DNA from: an uncultured Lachnospiraceae bacterium
Lineage (GTDB): Bacteria > Bacillota_A > Clostridia > Lachnospirales > Lachnospiraceae
DNA length: 54,719 nt
Direction: 5' to 3'
Assembly (NCBI GenBank): GCA_910577835.1
Contig: CAJTOU010000006.1
Coordinates: 7,639-62,357 of the forward strand
The notes under the pieces are model-generated. The model made no database searches, was not told the DNA's origin, and saw only the letters and a program-made list of their open reading frames with translations. Positions 40,428 through 49,557 of this stretch are shown here, piece after piece. Made by a program: the position numbers and the translations under genes. Numbering within the stretch: the stretch's first letter is position 1; every line of letters begins with the position of its first letter.

Positions 40428-42235
40428 AGGCATGGAAAATAAATTGTCAGGCAATGAAAATGTTTGAAAAGTTAAGTCCAGGATATATTTATGCATTAGT
40501 TCTTTCGAATGTTTTTAGCGGAATTTCACCATATTTTAATATTTATTTATCTGCTGAAATTATTAACAGGCTTTCAAAAGGAGAAGGCAGACACATTTTC
40601 GCGCTTGTACTTGTTACAATTGTAGGAAATTTTATTATTGCAGTGGCAAATATTTTCTTGGGAAGATGGTTTCAACATAAAAATGAGTTATATATGGAGG
40701 AAGAAAAGCGATATCTGGTAGAAAAAATACAATTAATGGATTATTGTGATATAGAGAATCCAAAAGTACAGCAATTAAGAAGGAATATTATAGAGGCTGC
40801 GAGAATGGATGCGAGAGGAACAGGAGCTTTTGCAGATGGACTTTGTACTTTTACCAGAAGTATAACCAGTATTATTGTTGCTGCTTTTTTCTTTTTTGAA
40901 ATGATGCATGTTTTTCTAAAATCAGGGTTTGGAAAAGAAGGATTTTTTTGGATATTAATATTAATATTCCTTGTTGGAATAAATGTAATTGTTACTTTTT
41001 GGTATCAAAAAACAGAAGGAATATTGGCGCAGGATAATGCGGTTATGCTTGCAGATGAAAATCGTATAGACGAAGCTCTGGATTGCTATAATAAGGGAAA
41101 AGATGTCAGGCTTTATAGACAGGACAGATTCATTATGCCAATAAAGAAAAAATATTTGATTGATATTCATTTTGATGTGTTTTCCCGATTTTTTAAAAAG
41201 GTTTTTAAATATGAAACTGCACCTGTAATAACAAGATATGCAACAGAGATTTTTACCTATTTATTTGTATGTATTTATGCTTTAAAGGGTGTTTTTGAAG
41301 TAGGAAGCATTATAAAATATATTGGATTTATGAAAAATATGATTGATTCTATTATGAATTTTTTTCAATGTATTGGAACCTTGAGATTCAATACACCGTT
41401 TTTGGAGCAATATATGCAGTTTTATTATTATCCTTCTAAAATGCATGATGGAACACTTGCGTTAGATAGAATAGCAGGTACAAAATATGAGATTGAATTT
41501 TGTGATGTGTCGTTCTCGTATCCGGAAAGTAATACATATGCCTTGAGACATATTTCTTTTAAATTAAAAGAGGGAGAACGAATTGCTGTTGTAGGAGTAA
41601 ATGGAAGTGGAAAATCGACTTTGGTAAAACTTTTATGCCGTTTATATGACCCGACAGAAGGTGAAATTCGATTAAATGGCATAAATATCAAAAATTATAA
41701 GTATGATGAGTATATCCAGTTATTTTCAGCGGTATTTCAGGATTTTAAGTTATTTTCTTTTTCGCTTTTTGACAATATTGCATTATCAAATGAAAGGGAT
41801 AAAGAGAGGGCAAAACAATGTTTAAAATTAGCGGGGTTTGAAGAAAGATTGGAAAGACTGCCAGAAGGATTGGAGACATCTTTATATAAAGATTTTGATA
41901 TAAATGGAATTGAAATATCCGGAGGTGAAGCACAGAAAATAGCAATCGCAAGGGCTCTTTATCAAGATACGCCATTTATTTTATTGGATGAACCAACAGC
42001 GGCACTAGACCCCGTTTCTGAGTATGAATTGTATTTAAATTTTGACAAGATTTCCAGTGGAAAAACAGCCGTATATATTTCCCACAGATTGTCTTCTTGC
42101 AGATTTTGTGATTGTATTTTTGTTTTAGACAGGGGAGAATTAGTACAAACGGGAAACCATAAGGCATTAATAGAAGATACTTATGGCATTTATAAAAAAT
42201 TATGGAATGCTCAGGCACAATATTATACAGAGTAA
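40424..42235 (+). CDS. ABC exporter, half-transporter 2
   Basis: The 603-residue product has the same layout as its neighbour: six membrane helices (about residues 20-320), then an ABC domain with Walker A GVNGSGKST (about 389), signature EISGGEAQKIAIARAL, Walker B ILLDEPTAALDP and SHRLSS. It starts inside the stop region of the first half-transporter. Both ATP sites look intact, unlike many heterodimeric exporters with one dead site. It probably exports the mature peptide together with its partner. Confidence 0.92.
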   Translation: MKAWKINCQAMKMFEKLSPGYIYALVLSNVFSGISPYFNIYLSAEIINRLSKGEGRHIFALVLVTIVGNFIIAVANIFLGRWFQHKNELYMEEEKRYLVEKIQLMDYCDIENPKVQQLRRNIIEAARMDARGTGAFADGLCTFTRSITSIIVAAFFFFEMMHVFLKSGFGKEGFFWILILIFLVGINVIVTFWYQKTEGILAQDNAVMLADENRIDEALDCYNKGKDVRLYRQDRFIMPIKKKYLIDIHFDVFSRFFKKVFKYETAPVITRYATEIFTYLFVCIYALKGVFEVGSIIKYIGFMKNMIDSIMNFFQCIGTLRFNTPFLEQYMQFYYYPSKMHDGTLALDRIAGTKYEIEFCDVSFSYPESNTYALRHISFKLKEGERIAVVGVNGSGKSTLVKLLCRLYDPTEGEIRLNGINIKNYKYDEYIQLFSAVFQDFKLFSFSLFDNIALSNERDKERAKQCLKLAGFEERLERLPEGLETSLYKDFDINGIEISGGEAQKIAIARALYQDTPFILLDEPTAALDPVSEYELYLNFDKISSGKTAVYISHRLSSCRFCDCIFVLDRGELVQTGNHKALIEDTYGIYKKLWNAQAQYYTE

Positions 42236-42277
42236 GAGAATAATAAAACTATTTTGCAGATAAAAGGAGAAAGAGTT

Positions 42278-43399
42278 ATGGAGAGTAAAAACGAAGATAT
42301 ATGCAATGCAGAGATTGAAAAAAATGGTGATAATAAAATTTTACCGTTTGTTATCCCTATCACAAATTGTTATCCGGCAACCAGTGAAGCCACAGGTATT
42401 TTATTTACAGACAATAACATATATGAATGGATGTTTAACAGTTTTATTCAGATTTTTGAGGTAGAGGGAAATCATGCGATTGACTATTATGATTTTGCAA
42501 TAGATAACAATCCTTTTTTGTCATATAATGAAATTGATTACTCGTTTATCTATCATAACTGGGATAGTATAATTGATTTTGTTATCAGTGCGATAGATGA
42601 TAATTATTATGTACGTTTGTTTGTTAATATGAGAAAAATTGCAGCTTATCTAAATGGCGATGATAATCAGCATGATATGATTATATTTGGATATAATAAA
42701 AAAGAAGCCTTGTTTTATATTGCAGACCATTTTCAAAAAGGATATTTTGAGAAGAAAACTTGTACGTTTGAAGAGTTGATAAATGCCCTTGATACATATA
42801 AAGTTGAATTATTTAATGAAAATTATGCCTTTTTAAACAGTGCACAGCTTATAAAAAGAGAAACGGATTTAATGAGGCTGAGATTCAGCATGTATACACC
42901 GGAAGAGATGGACTATATTCTATCATTAAATTTATCGCGGATTACAGATTCATTATCAGATTATTTAAATGGAGTGCCAACTACAAATTGGTATACAAGG
43001 GGCAGAGTTATGAATGAGTGTTTGAAAGCTTCACATCATTGGGGGATACAGTGTTATGATATTTTAAAACTATATGTAAATGAATTAAAAGAGGAGCATA
43101 TCACTAACGATTTTGCTCTGCAGTCATTCTATGTGTTCTATAATCATAAAAGAGTTATGTTGGAACGAATAAAAATAATTGGTCAGAAATATGATTTATA
43201 CAATATTGATATGCATTTGAAAAATTTTAATGAGTTATGTATACTTTCGAATAAGGCAATGTTAAAATATATTAAATCAACAATGAAGGCTAACAATGAA
43301 AATTCGTGTAACAGTTTGTTAAAATCAATTGATGAATTATATGAACTTGATAAAAATTATATCTCTTTATTATTGGAAGATTTGTTAAAATTAATGTAA
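42278..43399 (+). CDS. Peptide-cluster protein with a possible cysteine-protease fold
   Basis: The 373-residue product is not firmly recognised. Its first half has Cys31 in PITNCYPATSEATG and His132 followed by Asp150 in DDNQHDMIIFGYNKKEALFYIADHF. This is the order and spacing of papain-like/BtrH-type N-terminal domains found in natural-product clusters. The second half is alpha-helical and rich in Asn, Tyr and Leu. AAAGGAG precedes ATG 42278. It is the last gene of the cluster, 42 bases after the exporter, before a terminator. It could be a second processing enzyme, an acyltransferase or an immunity factor. Confidence 0.6.
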   Translation: MESKNEDICNAEIEKNGDNKILPFVIPITNCYPATSEATGILFTDNNIYEWMFNSFIQIFEVEGNHAIDYYDFAIDNNPFLSYNEIDYSFIYHNWDSIIDFVISAIDDNYYVRLFVNMRKIAAYLNGDDNQHDMIIFGYNKKEALFYIADHFQKGYFEKKTCTFEELINALDTYKVELFNENYAFLNSAQLIKRETDLMRLRFSMYTPEEMDYILSLNLSRITDSLSDYLNGVPTTNWYTRGRVMNECLKASHHWGIQCYDILKLYVNELKEEHITNDFALQSFYVFYNHKRVMLERIKIIGQKYDLYNIDMHLKNFNELCILSNKAMLKYIKSTMKANNENSCNSLLKSIDELYELDKNYISLLLEDLLKLM

Positions 43400-43405
43400 G
43401 CATAC

Positions 43406-43450
43406 AGGTCCTATGACAATATGAATCATTGTACATAGGACCTTATATTT
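43406..43450 (+). terminator. Terminator closing the peptide cluster
   Basis: AGGTCCTATG (43406-43415) pairs with CATAGGACCT (43434-43443), with inner ACAAT/ATTGT, then TTATATTTT. It ends the block that began at agrD. Confidence 0.9.
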
Positions 43451-43463
43451 TCTATGCTGTATA

Positions 43464-43586
43464 TTATTGTTTCTGCGATTGATATAGTACTGTATATTTT
43501 TTGCTGTCCTTGAGCACAGGTACAATATTTTGCGTGAAATTCTTTTCCGAGATTCCATATTTTTCCTTGACAGCCCGGCATAACAT
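43464..43586 (-). other. Possible coding remnant in a 360-base gap
   Basis: The gap between the cluster terminator and the DUF1003 gene holds no clear gene. On the minus strand a 40-codon frame reads MLCRAVKEKYGISEKNFTQN then IVPVLKDSKKYTVLYQSQKQ. It looks protein-like and stays open upstream for another 34 codons without a start. It has no ribosome site and no family match that I recognise. It may be a gene fragment or chance. Confidence 0.2.
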
Positions 43587-43596
43587 GGAGTATGAT
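43567..43596 (+). promoter_or_regulatory. Possible promoter for the DUF1003 gene
   Basis: TTGACA (43567-43572), 18 bases, TATGAT (43591-43596), 215 bases before the ATG; the leader in between is AT-rich. Confidence 0.4.
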
Positions 43597-43811
43597 AATC
43601 TATATTCTATAAGAATGATATATTTTTTATACCTATTCAGATTCTGGTGTTTATATGTATAATTTTTATTTTTATGGTAACGATTGTATTATTGCAATAT
43701 ATTTATAAAATAACAGAGCAGTATTGCTGAAAATATTAAAATAAACCAATGCAGAAGTGTACAGGGCTGAAAAATATAGAAAGGATATAAGCGGCAGGTG
43801 CAGTATAAAAT

Positions 43812-44312
43812 ATGGAAAAAAGAATACTTTCAAAAAAGCAGCTTATGGATGCCATTTTAAAAGATGTGGAAAATGAGCTGGATGATGAGGAATTAATCCA
43901 TCGTCTTTTAGACAGAGATGTTTTAGACGACACAGATACCGACGAGCAGGCGTCATTTGGACAGAAAGCCGCAGATAAAATAGCCAGATTTGCCGGAAGC
44001 TGGACTTTTATTATTGCATTTACAGTATGTCTCCTCTTATGGATGGGAATTAATATAATATTTTTAAAAACGAAAGCATTTGACCCATATCCTTTTATTC
44101 TGTTAAATCTTGTCCTTTCCTGTGTCGCCGCCGTGCAGGCGCCGCTTATTATGATGAGCCAGAACAGGCAGGAGGAAAAAGACAGAATAAGGGCGGAAAA
44201 CGATTATCGGGTTAACTTAAAAACTGAGTTTATTATCAGAGATATGCATAAAAAAATGGATTTGCTTATTGAAAATCAGAAAAAAATTATAAATCAATCA
44301 GGAGGAAAATAA
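43812..44312 (+). CDS. DUF1003 family membrane protein
   Basis: The 166-residue product has an acidic N terminus and two transmembrane helices (about residues 58-78 and 90-112). It carries the family block ADKIARFAGSWTFIIAFTVCLLLWMGINI ... DPYPFILLNLVLSCVAAVQAPLIMMSQNRQEEKDR. A coiled-coil tail of about 40 residues follows. Function is unknown across the family. The next gene starts one base after its stop, so the two are co-translated. Confidence 0.88.
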   Translation: MEKRILSKKQLMDAILKDVENELDDEELIHRLLDRDVLDDTDTDEQASFGQKAADKIARFAGSWTFIIAFTVCLLLWMGINIIFLKTKAFDPYPFILLNLVLSCVAAVQAPLIMMSQNRQEEKDRIRAENDYRVNLKTEFIIRDMHKKMDLLIENQKKIINQSGGK

Positions 44313-44313
44313 C

Positions 44314-45306
44314 ATGAAGATTTTATTTTATGACGCAAAGAAATATGATATTGAGTCTTTTCGCAAGGAGGCGCTGAAATATCCGGAGATTTCCATTGAA
44401 TATCTGGAAACGGATTTAAATCCCACTACGGCGACACTTGCCAGAGGATATGATGCGGTCTGCGGATTTGTAAGCTCTGATTTAGGAACAGAAGTGATAA
44501 ATGTACTGGCAGATGAAGGAATTACACTACTTCTTATGCGCTGCGCGGGTTTTAACAATATTGATTTAAAAAAGGCAAAGGAAAGAAATATTACTATTTT
44601 AAGAGTACCGGGCTATTCACCGGAGGCGGTGGCAGAATTTGCGATGGGACTGGCGCTTGCTGTCAACAGACATCTTCATAAGAGCTATATTAAGGTGCGT
44701 GAAAATAATTTCAGTCTGGCAGGACTTACCGGTGTGAATTTTTATAATAAAACGGCAGGTATTGTTGGAACGGGAAAAATAGGCGCTGCCATGTGCAGAA
44801 TCTGCAAGGGCATGGGCATGAAGGTAATCGCATATGACAAATATCCAAATAAATCGTTGGATTTCGTGGAATATAAGGAGTTTGAGCAATTGCTGGCAGA
44901 GAGTGATTTAATCTCGCTGCACTGTCCTTTAACTGAGGAAAATTATCATATGATTAATTCAGAATCTATCAATAAAATGAAGGATAATGTAGTATTGGTC
45001 AATACCTCAAGAGGAGGGCTTGTAAATACACAGGATTTGATTCAGGGAATCCGTGCGAAGAAGTTTTTCGGTGTGGCATTGGATGTGTATGAGGAAGAAA
45101 CAAATAACGTATTTGAAAACAGGGAAGATGATATTCTGGAGCATTCAGTAGTGGCAAGGCTTCTCTCGTTTCCGAATGTTCTTGTGACATCTCATCAGGG
45201 ATTTTTGACAGAAGAGGCACTTGCGGCCATTAGTGGAACCACTCTGCAAAATGCGATGGATTTTGTAAATGGTACAATTAAAGAGGAAAATGTAGTTTCC
45301 GAATAA
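44314..45306 (+). CDS. D-lactate dehydrogenase-like 2-hydroxyacid dehydrogenase
   Basis: NAD-dependent D-2-hydroxyacid dehydrogenase, most like fermentative D-LDH, reducing pyruvate to D-lactate. The 330-residue product has NAD-binding GIVGTGKIGAAM (about residue 150), substrate Arg in VNTSRGGLVNT, a catalytic Glu in LDVYEEETN and His in TSHQGFLTEEA. The N-terminal block MKILFYDAKKYDIESFRKEA is typical of LdhA. AGGAGG in the preceding gene's end sets the start. Other 2-hydroxyacids cannot be excluded as substrates. Confidence 0.9.
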   Translation: MKILFYDAKKYDIESFRKEALKYPEISIEYLETDLNPTTATLARGYDAVCGFVSSDLGTEVINVLADEGITLLLMRCAGFNNIDLKKAKERNITILRVPGYSPEAVAEFAMGLALAVNRHLHKSYIKVRENNFSLAGLTGVNFYNKTAGIVGTGKIGAAMCRICKGMGMKVIAYDKYPNKSLDFVEYKEFEQLLAESDLISLHCPLTEENYHMINSESINKMKDNVVLVNTSRGGLVNTQDLIQGIRAKKFFGVALDVYEEETNNVFENREDDILEHSVVARLLSFPNVLVTSHQGFLTEEALAAISGTTLQNAMDFVNGTIKEENVVSE

Positions 45307-45314
45307 AAAGAAAG

Positions 45315-45342
45315 ACAGGCATCTTTTGATGTCTGTTTTTTA
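45315..45342 (+). terminator. Terminator after the dehydrogenase gene
   Basis: ACAGGCATC-TTTT-GATGTCTGT, one G-T wobble, then a T run. Confidence 0.9.
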
Positions 45343-45463
45343 AACAGAATGATTTACAAATAATAATTTTTGTGATACCATTAGAAACATTACACGGGTG
45401 GTTAAAGAGTAGAGGAATATTAAAATCAGATTCGCATAATTTCAGACAAATGGAGATATACCT

Positions 45464-46966
45464 ATGAGAGATAAAAATGAATTGACACGGCTTTACAGTA
45501 AATTAATAAAAATCATGAAAAGCTATCATCCTTCTTCTGATTTTACCATGATAAATCAGGCTTATGAAGTGGCAAAGGAGGCTCACAAGGAACAATATAG
45601 AAAATCGGGTGAGCCTTTTTTTATACACCCTCTTCATGTGGCGATTATACTGGCAGAGTTAAAGCTTGATAAAGAAACGATTATGGCGGCACTTCTGCAT
45701 GATGTGGTGGAGGATACCGAGCTTACAAGAGAGGATTTGGAGAGAGAATTTGGACATGAAGTAGCGTTTCTGGTAGACGGGGTAACAAAACTGACCAATT
45801 TCAGCGTTGAAATATCAGAGGCGGGACTTAGCAAGGAGGAACTGAAGCTGGAAAGCTTTCGCAAGCTGATTATGGCCATGTCGAATGATATTCGGGTGAT
45901 TTTGATTAAGCTTGCCGACAGGCTTCACAATATGCGCACCCTGCAATATCAAAAGCCGGAAAAGCAAATAGAAATCTCAAGGGAAACTCTGGATATATAT
46001 TGTCCGATTGCAAAAAGGCTTGGAATTGCTGTGGTACAGACAGATTTACAGGATTTGTCGATGGAATATATTTATCCCGAAGCTTATCGCAGTATACAGC
46101 AAAAAATAACGGAAACGGCACATGACAGAAAGAAATTTGTGGGACGGATTATCCGGCAGACAAAGGCAGGGCTGAATGAGGCGGGTATTCATGCAGATGT
46201 ACAGTTTGCATTAAAGCATTTATTCAGTATTTATCGAAAAATGGTAAATCAGGAAAAGACACTCGATGAAATTTATGATATTTATGCAATCAAAATTATT
46301 GTAGATTCTGTTAGAGACTGTTATATTGCGCTTGGCGTACTTCATGATTTATATAAACCGGTGCCCGGAAAAGTAAAGGATTTTATTGCACTTCCAAAGG
46401 CCAACATGTATCAGTCCCTTCATACTACCTTGCTTGCACCGGGCGGACGGTTATTTGAGGTACATATTAAGACACGGGAGATGAGCGAGGTGGCTTTCTA
46501 TGGTATTCTTGCGCGCTGGAAATACGGCATACCCGGAGAAAATGTGCAGACATTATCCAACAGCCAGAAGGAAAAGGCAGAGTGGCTTATGCAGATTATG
46601 GAATGGCAGAGGGATATTTCGGATAATGACGAGTTTATTGATTTGATTAAGCAGGATTTTAATCTGTTTTCGGAAACAATCTACTGTTTTTCACCGAAAG
46701 GGGATGCAAAGGCGCTTCCAAAGGATGCGACAGCGATAGATTTTGCATATTCAATTCACAGTGAGATTGGGAATTGTGCGGTAAAGTGTGTGATAAACGG
46801 AAGAGAATGTCCGATAGAAACGATTTTGAATAACGGAGATATGGTGGAAATCGTGATGGATAAAAAACAAAGCGGACCGAATCCGGAATGGCTGGATATT
46901 GTAAAAACAGGAACAGCAAAGAGTAAAATACGAAAGTGGTTTCATGAAAGGGAAGAAGAAAGATAA
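45464..46966 (+). CDS. RelA/SpoT-family protein without C-terminal ACT region
   Basis: Long RSH proteins make and break (p)ppGpp. This one is 500 residues instead of about 730-770. The hydrolase half looks intact: RKSGEPFFIHPLHVA, ALLHDVVEDT, KLADRLHNMRTLQYQ. The synthetase half (about 235-370) is recognisable (YQSLHTTLLAPGGRLFEVHIKTREM) but diverged: KHLFSIYRKM lacks the usual Arg-Pro before the Lys, the activity motif RxKD reads KVKD, and AEYGIAAHW reads AFYGILARW. A TGS domain (about 405-465) follows, and the chain ends soon after; the ZFD/ACT regulatory region is missing. It may be mainly a hydrolase, or a second RSH. Confidence 0.88.
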   Translation: MRDKNELTRLYSKLIKIMKSYHPSSDFTMINQAYEVAKEAHKEQYRKSGEPFFIHPLHVAIILAELKLDKETIMAALLHDVVEDTELTREDLEREFGHEVAFLVDGVTKLTNFSVEISEAGLSKEELKLESFRKLIMAMSNDIRVILIKLADRLHNMRTLQYQKPEKQIEISRETLDIYCPIAKRLGIAVVQTDLQDLSMEYIYPEAYRSIQQKITETAHDRKKFVGRIIRQTKAGLNEAGIHADVQFALKHLFSIYRKMVNQEKTLDEIYDIYAIKIIVDSVRDCYIALGVLHDLYKPVPGKVKDFIALPKANMYQSLHTTLLAPGGRLFEVHIKTREMSEVAFYGILARWKYGIPGENVQTLSNSQKEKAEWLMQIMEWQRDISDNDEFIDLIKQDFNLFSETIYCFSPKGDAKALPKDATAIDFAYSIHSEIGNCAVKCVINGRECPIETILNNGDMVEIVMDKKQSGPNPEWLDIVKTGTAKSKIRKWFHEREEER

Positions 46967-46967
46967 C

Positions 46968-47393
46968 ATGGAAGAGCTAAAAGATAAGTTGCAATATGAA
47001 CATAAGGTACAGTATTATGAGACAGACCAGATGGGAATTGTACATCATTCCAATTATATACGGTGGTTTGAGGAGGCAAGAACTGGTATATTTGAAAAAA
47101 TAGGGGCGGGCTACAACACAATGGAAAATATAGGAATCTTAAGTCCGGTGCTGGAAGTAAGCGCGAAGTACAGGAGTATGACAAGATATGCGGAGGTAGT
47201 TCAGATTCAAATGAAGGTAAAGGCTTATAACGGGATTCGAATAAGTCTGGAGTATGTGATTTGTGATAAAGAGAGTGGAGAAGTGAGATGCACAGGAGAG
47301 AGCAGGCATTGTTTTATAGATAGGGAAGGCAGGCTGGTTTGCCTAAGCAAGGCGTGGCCAGAGGGAGATGAGCTGATAAAAGGAATCATGTAA
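46968..47393 (+). CDS. Acyl-CoA thioesterase, 4-hydroxybenzoyl-CoA/YbgC type
   Basis: A hot-dog-fold thioesterase of 141 residues. The catalytic signature is YYETDQMGIVHHSNYIRWFEEAR, with the active-site Asp in the family's usual place. The C-terminal strands include GIRISLEYVI and RCTGESRHCFIDREGRLV. I prefer ATG 46968, one base past the rsh stop, with AGAAGAAAGA upstream; a start at 46944 would overlap rsh by 23 bases. The native substrate is unknown. Confidence 0.88.
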   Translation: MEELKDKLQYEHKVQYYETDQMGIVHHSNYIRWFEEARTGIFEKIGAGYNTMENIGILSPVLEVSAKYRSMTRYAEVVQIQMKVKAYNGIRISLEYVICDKESGEVRCTGESRHCFIDREGRLVCLSKAWPEGDELIKGIM

Positions 47394-47556
47394 GCATTGC
47401 TTTTATTTATATAAAGGTATTTGCGGTACTTATAATTTTACTTCCTTTTCGAAATTGTGCATTTATGGGAAATTACTTACAAATAATAGATTGTAAATAA
47501 AAGGCCGCCATTTTAAAATCAGATATATAAATCAGAGTTAAGGAGGTGCATATAGT

Positions 47557-47922
47557 ATGTTACGGTCAATGATGCAAATATATGTAAAAGGAAGCGTCGA
47601 AGCAGTCAATATTTATCAGAAGGCATTTAATGCTAAAATTCTTGCTTTATATCCGGATGAGAATGGAGGATATATGCACTCTGAGTTAAACGCTTATGGG
47701 CAAATATTAGCTGTATCCGAGCTTATAGATAATGTTGTTATTGGAAATACCATGCAGTTTTGTTTTCATTTTGGAGAAGGCGGCGAAGAACATGTCAAAA
47801 ATGCTTATGAAGTGTTAAAAGACGGGGCAACTGTTTGTGTACCTGTTGGACCATGTGATTATAGTCCATGTATGTTTTCTCTGGTTGATAAATTTGGTGT
47901 ATTTTGGTGTCTGTTTGTATAG
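47557..47922 (+). CDS. VOC/PhnB-type glyoxalase-fold protein
   Basis: The 121-residue product has the paired beta-alpha-beta-beta-beta units of the vicinal-oxygen-chelate superfamily: MQIYVKGSVEAVNIYQKAFNAKILALYPDENGGYMHSEL, then VPVGPCDYSPCMFSLVDKFGVFWCLFV. PhnB/YjdN-like members resemble this. There is no dioxygenase or resistance signature, and function is unknown. A strong AAGGAGGTG lies before the ATG. It stands alone between AT-rich gaps (163 bases before, 186 after). Confidence 0.8.
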   Translation: MLRSMMQIYVKGSVEAVNIYQKAFNAKILALYPDENGGYMHSELNAYGQILAVSELIDNVVIGNTMQFCFHFGEGGEEHVKNAYEVLKDGATVCVPVGPCDYSPCMFSLVDKFGVFWCLFV

Positions 47923-48020
47923 CCTGAATCCGGTTTACAGAACTGTTAAATTATTAATATGTTAAAATTCAAGACTTATCCCTATTTGTCAAGATATGAA
48001 AAGATAATCCGAAAATTTGC

Positions 48021-48049
48021 TTGAGGTTTCTCTCAATATTTGATATGAT
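48021..48049 (+). promoter_or_regulatory. Promoter for pncB
   Basis: TTGAGG (48021-48026), 17-base spacer, TATGAT (48044-48049), 59 bases before the start. Confidence 0.55.
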
Positions 48050-48108
48050 AGGTCTTGCCTATAAAAATTCAAGCAGAATACAGGACAGAAACAAAGGAGA
48101 TAGAAATT

Positions 48109-49557
48109 ATGAAGCAGAATGAAGCGCGGAATCTGACCATGATGATGGACTTATATGAACTGACTATGGCAAACGGCTATTTTAACGACCAGGACAAGGA
48201 TGTGAAGGTTGCCTTTGATGTATTTTACAGAAGAAATCCCGATGATGGTGGATTTGCGATTTTTGCAGGTCTTGAACAGATTGTGGAGTATATCGAAAAT
48301 CTTCACTTTGGAGAGGAGGATATTGCATATTTGCAATCTCTTCATATATTTACCGAAGATTTTTTAAATTATTTAAAGGATTTTGAGTTTAAGGGAGATG
48401 TATATGCATTTAAGGAAGGTACAGTAATGTATCCGAATGAGCCGATTATGACCATTGTAGCGCCATTAATTGATGCGCAGCTGGTAGAGACAGCCATTCT
48501 GGCGCAAATCAATCATCAGTCCTTAATTGCTACAAAGACAAGGCGTATTGTAAAGGCGGCTAATGGAAGAGCGGTATCTGATTTTGGGGCAAGACGCGCA
48601 CATAATAACGATGCTGCTGTATATGGCGCAAGAGCTGCTTATATCGGCGGAGCGGTCGGAACAGCGACAGTGCTTGCAGGACAGATGTTTCATATTCCGG
48701 TCAGCGGGACTATGGCGCATAGTTGGGTAATGTATTATAAAGATGAGTTTGAAGCGTTTAAGCATTATGCAGAGAATTATCCTGATGGGACTGTGCTTCT
48801 TGTAGATACTTATGACGTGATTAAGTCCGGAATTCCAAATGCGATTCGTGTGGCGAAAGAAGTACTGGAGCCAATGGGAAAGAGACTTAAGGGGATTCGA
48901 ATAGACAGCGGGGATTTGGCGTATCTTTCTAAAAAAATCAGAAAAATGCTGGATAAGGCGGAATTGCAGGACTGCAAGATTATTGTGTCAAACAGTCTGG
49001 ACGAAAGAACGATTACTTCTATTATGGACCAGGGGGGACAGGTAGACAGCTTTGGCGTAGGTGAGCGTCTGATTACGGCAAAGTCGGACCCTGTGTTCGG
49101 TGCGGTATATAAGATAGCAGCAGTTATGGAAAACGGGGTGTTTGTACCCAGAATTAAGATATCAGAAAATATTGAGAAAATTACAAATCCGGGTCTGAAG
49201 GATGTGTATCGTATTTATGATGAAAGTGGACATGCAGTGGCAGATTTGATTACAAGAGCAGATGAGGAACCGGATATGTCCGTGCCATATCGCTATGTAG
49301 ACCCGGAGAAGCCATGGAAAAACAGATATTTTACAGGATGCAGGGCCGTGAAGCTTCAGTATCCTGTGATTCAGGGCGGGAAGCTGGTAACGAAGCTGGA
49401 CAGCCTTGATGAAATAAAGAAGAGAGTAAAGGAGCAGCTTGGCAGTGAAATCTGGGAGGAGGAACAGAGATTTGAAAATCCTCACAGACACTATCTGGAT
49501 ATGAGTCCGGAATATTATGAAATGAAGATGAGCCTGCTTCATGATTCACGGGAATAA
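48109..49557 (+). CDS. pncB: Nicotinate phosphoribosyltransferase
   Basis: This enzyme converts nicotinate and PRPP to nicotinate mononucleotide in NAD salvage. The 482-residue product has NLTMMMDLYELTMANGYF at the start, FGARRAHNNDAAVYGARAAYIGG (His that is phosphorylated by ATP in the family), GTMAHSWVMYY, GIRIDSGDL and SFGVGERLIT. I chose ATG 48109, after AAAGGAG; an open extension to 48055 has no site. It ends 19 bases inside the end of the convergent merR gene, tail to tail. Confidence 0.95.
   Translation: MKQNEARNLTMMMDLYELTMANGYFNDQDKDVKVAFDVFYRRNPDDGGFAIFAGLEQIVEYIENLHFGEEDIAYLQSLHIFTEDFLNYLKDFEFKGDVYAFKEGTVMYPNEPIMTIVAPLIDAQLVETAILAQINHQSLIATKTRRIVKAANGRAVSDFGARRAHNNDAAVYGARAAYIGGAVGTATVLAGQMFHIPVSGTMAHSWVMYYKDEFEAFKHYAENYPDGTVLLVDTYDVIKSGIPNAIRVAKEVLEPMGKRLKGIRIDSGDLAYLSKKIRKMLDKAELQDCKIIVSNSLDERTITSIMDQGGQVDSFGVGERLITAKSDPVFGAVYKIAAVMENGVFVPRIKISENIEKITNPGLKDVYRIYDESGHAVADLITRADEEPDMSVPYRYVDPEKPWKNRYFTGCRAVKLQYPVIQGGKLVTKLDSLDEIKKRVKEQLGSEIWEEEQRFENPHRHYLDMSPEYYEMKMSLLHDSRE

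Noticed and set aside
38622..42235. Lantibiotic-type exporter with built-in C39 protease
   Set aside because: Both half-transporters start directly with membrane helices and have no N-terminal Cys/His peptidase domain.
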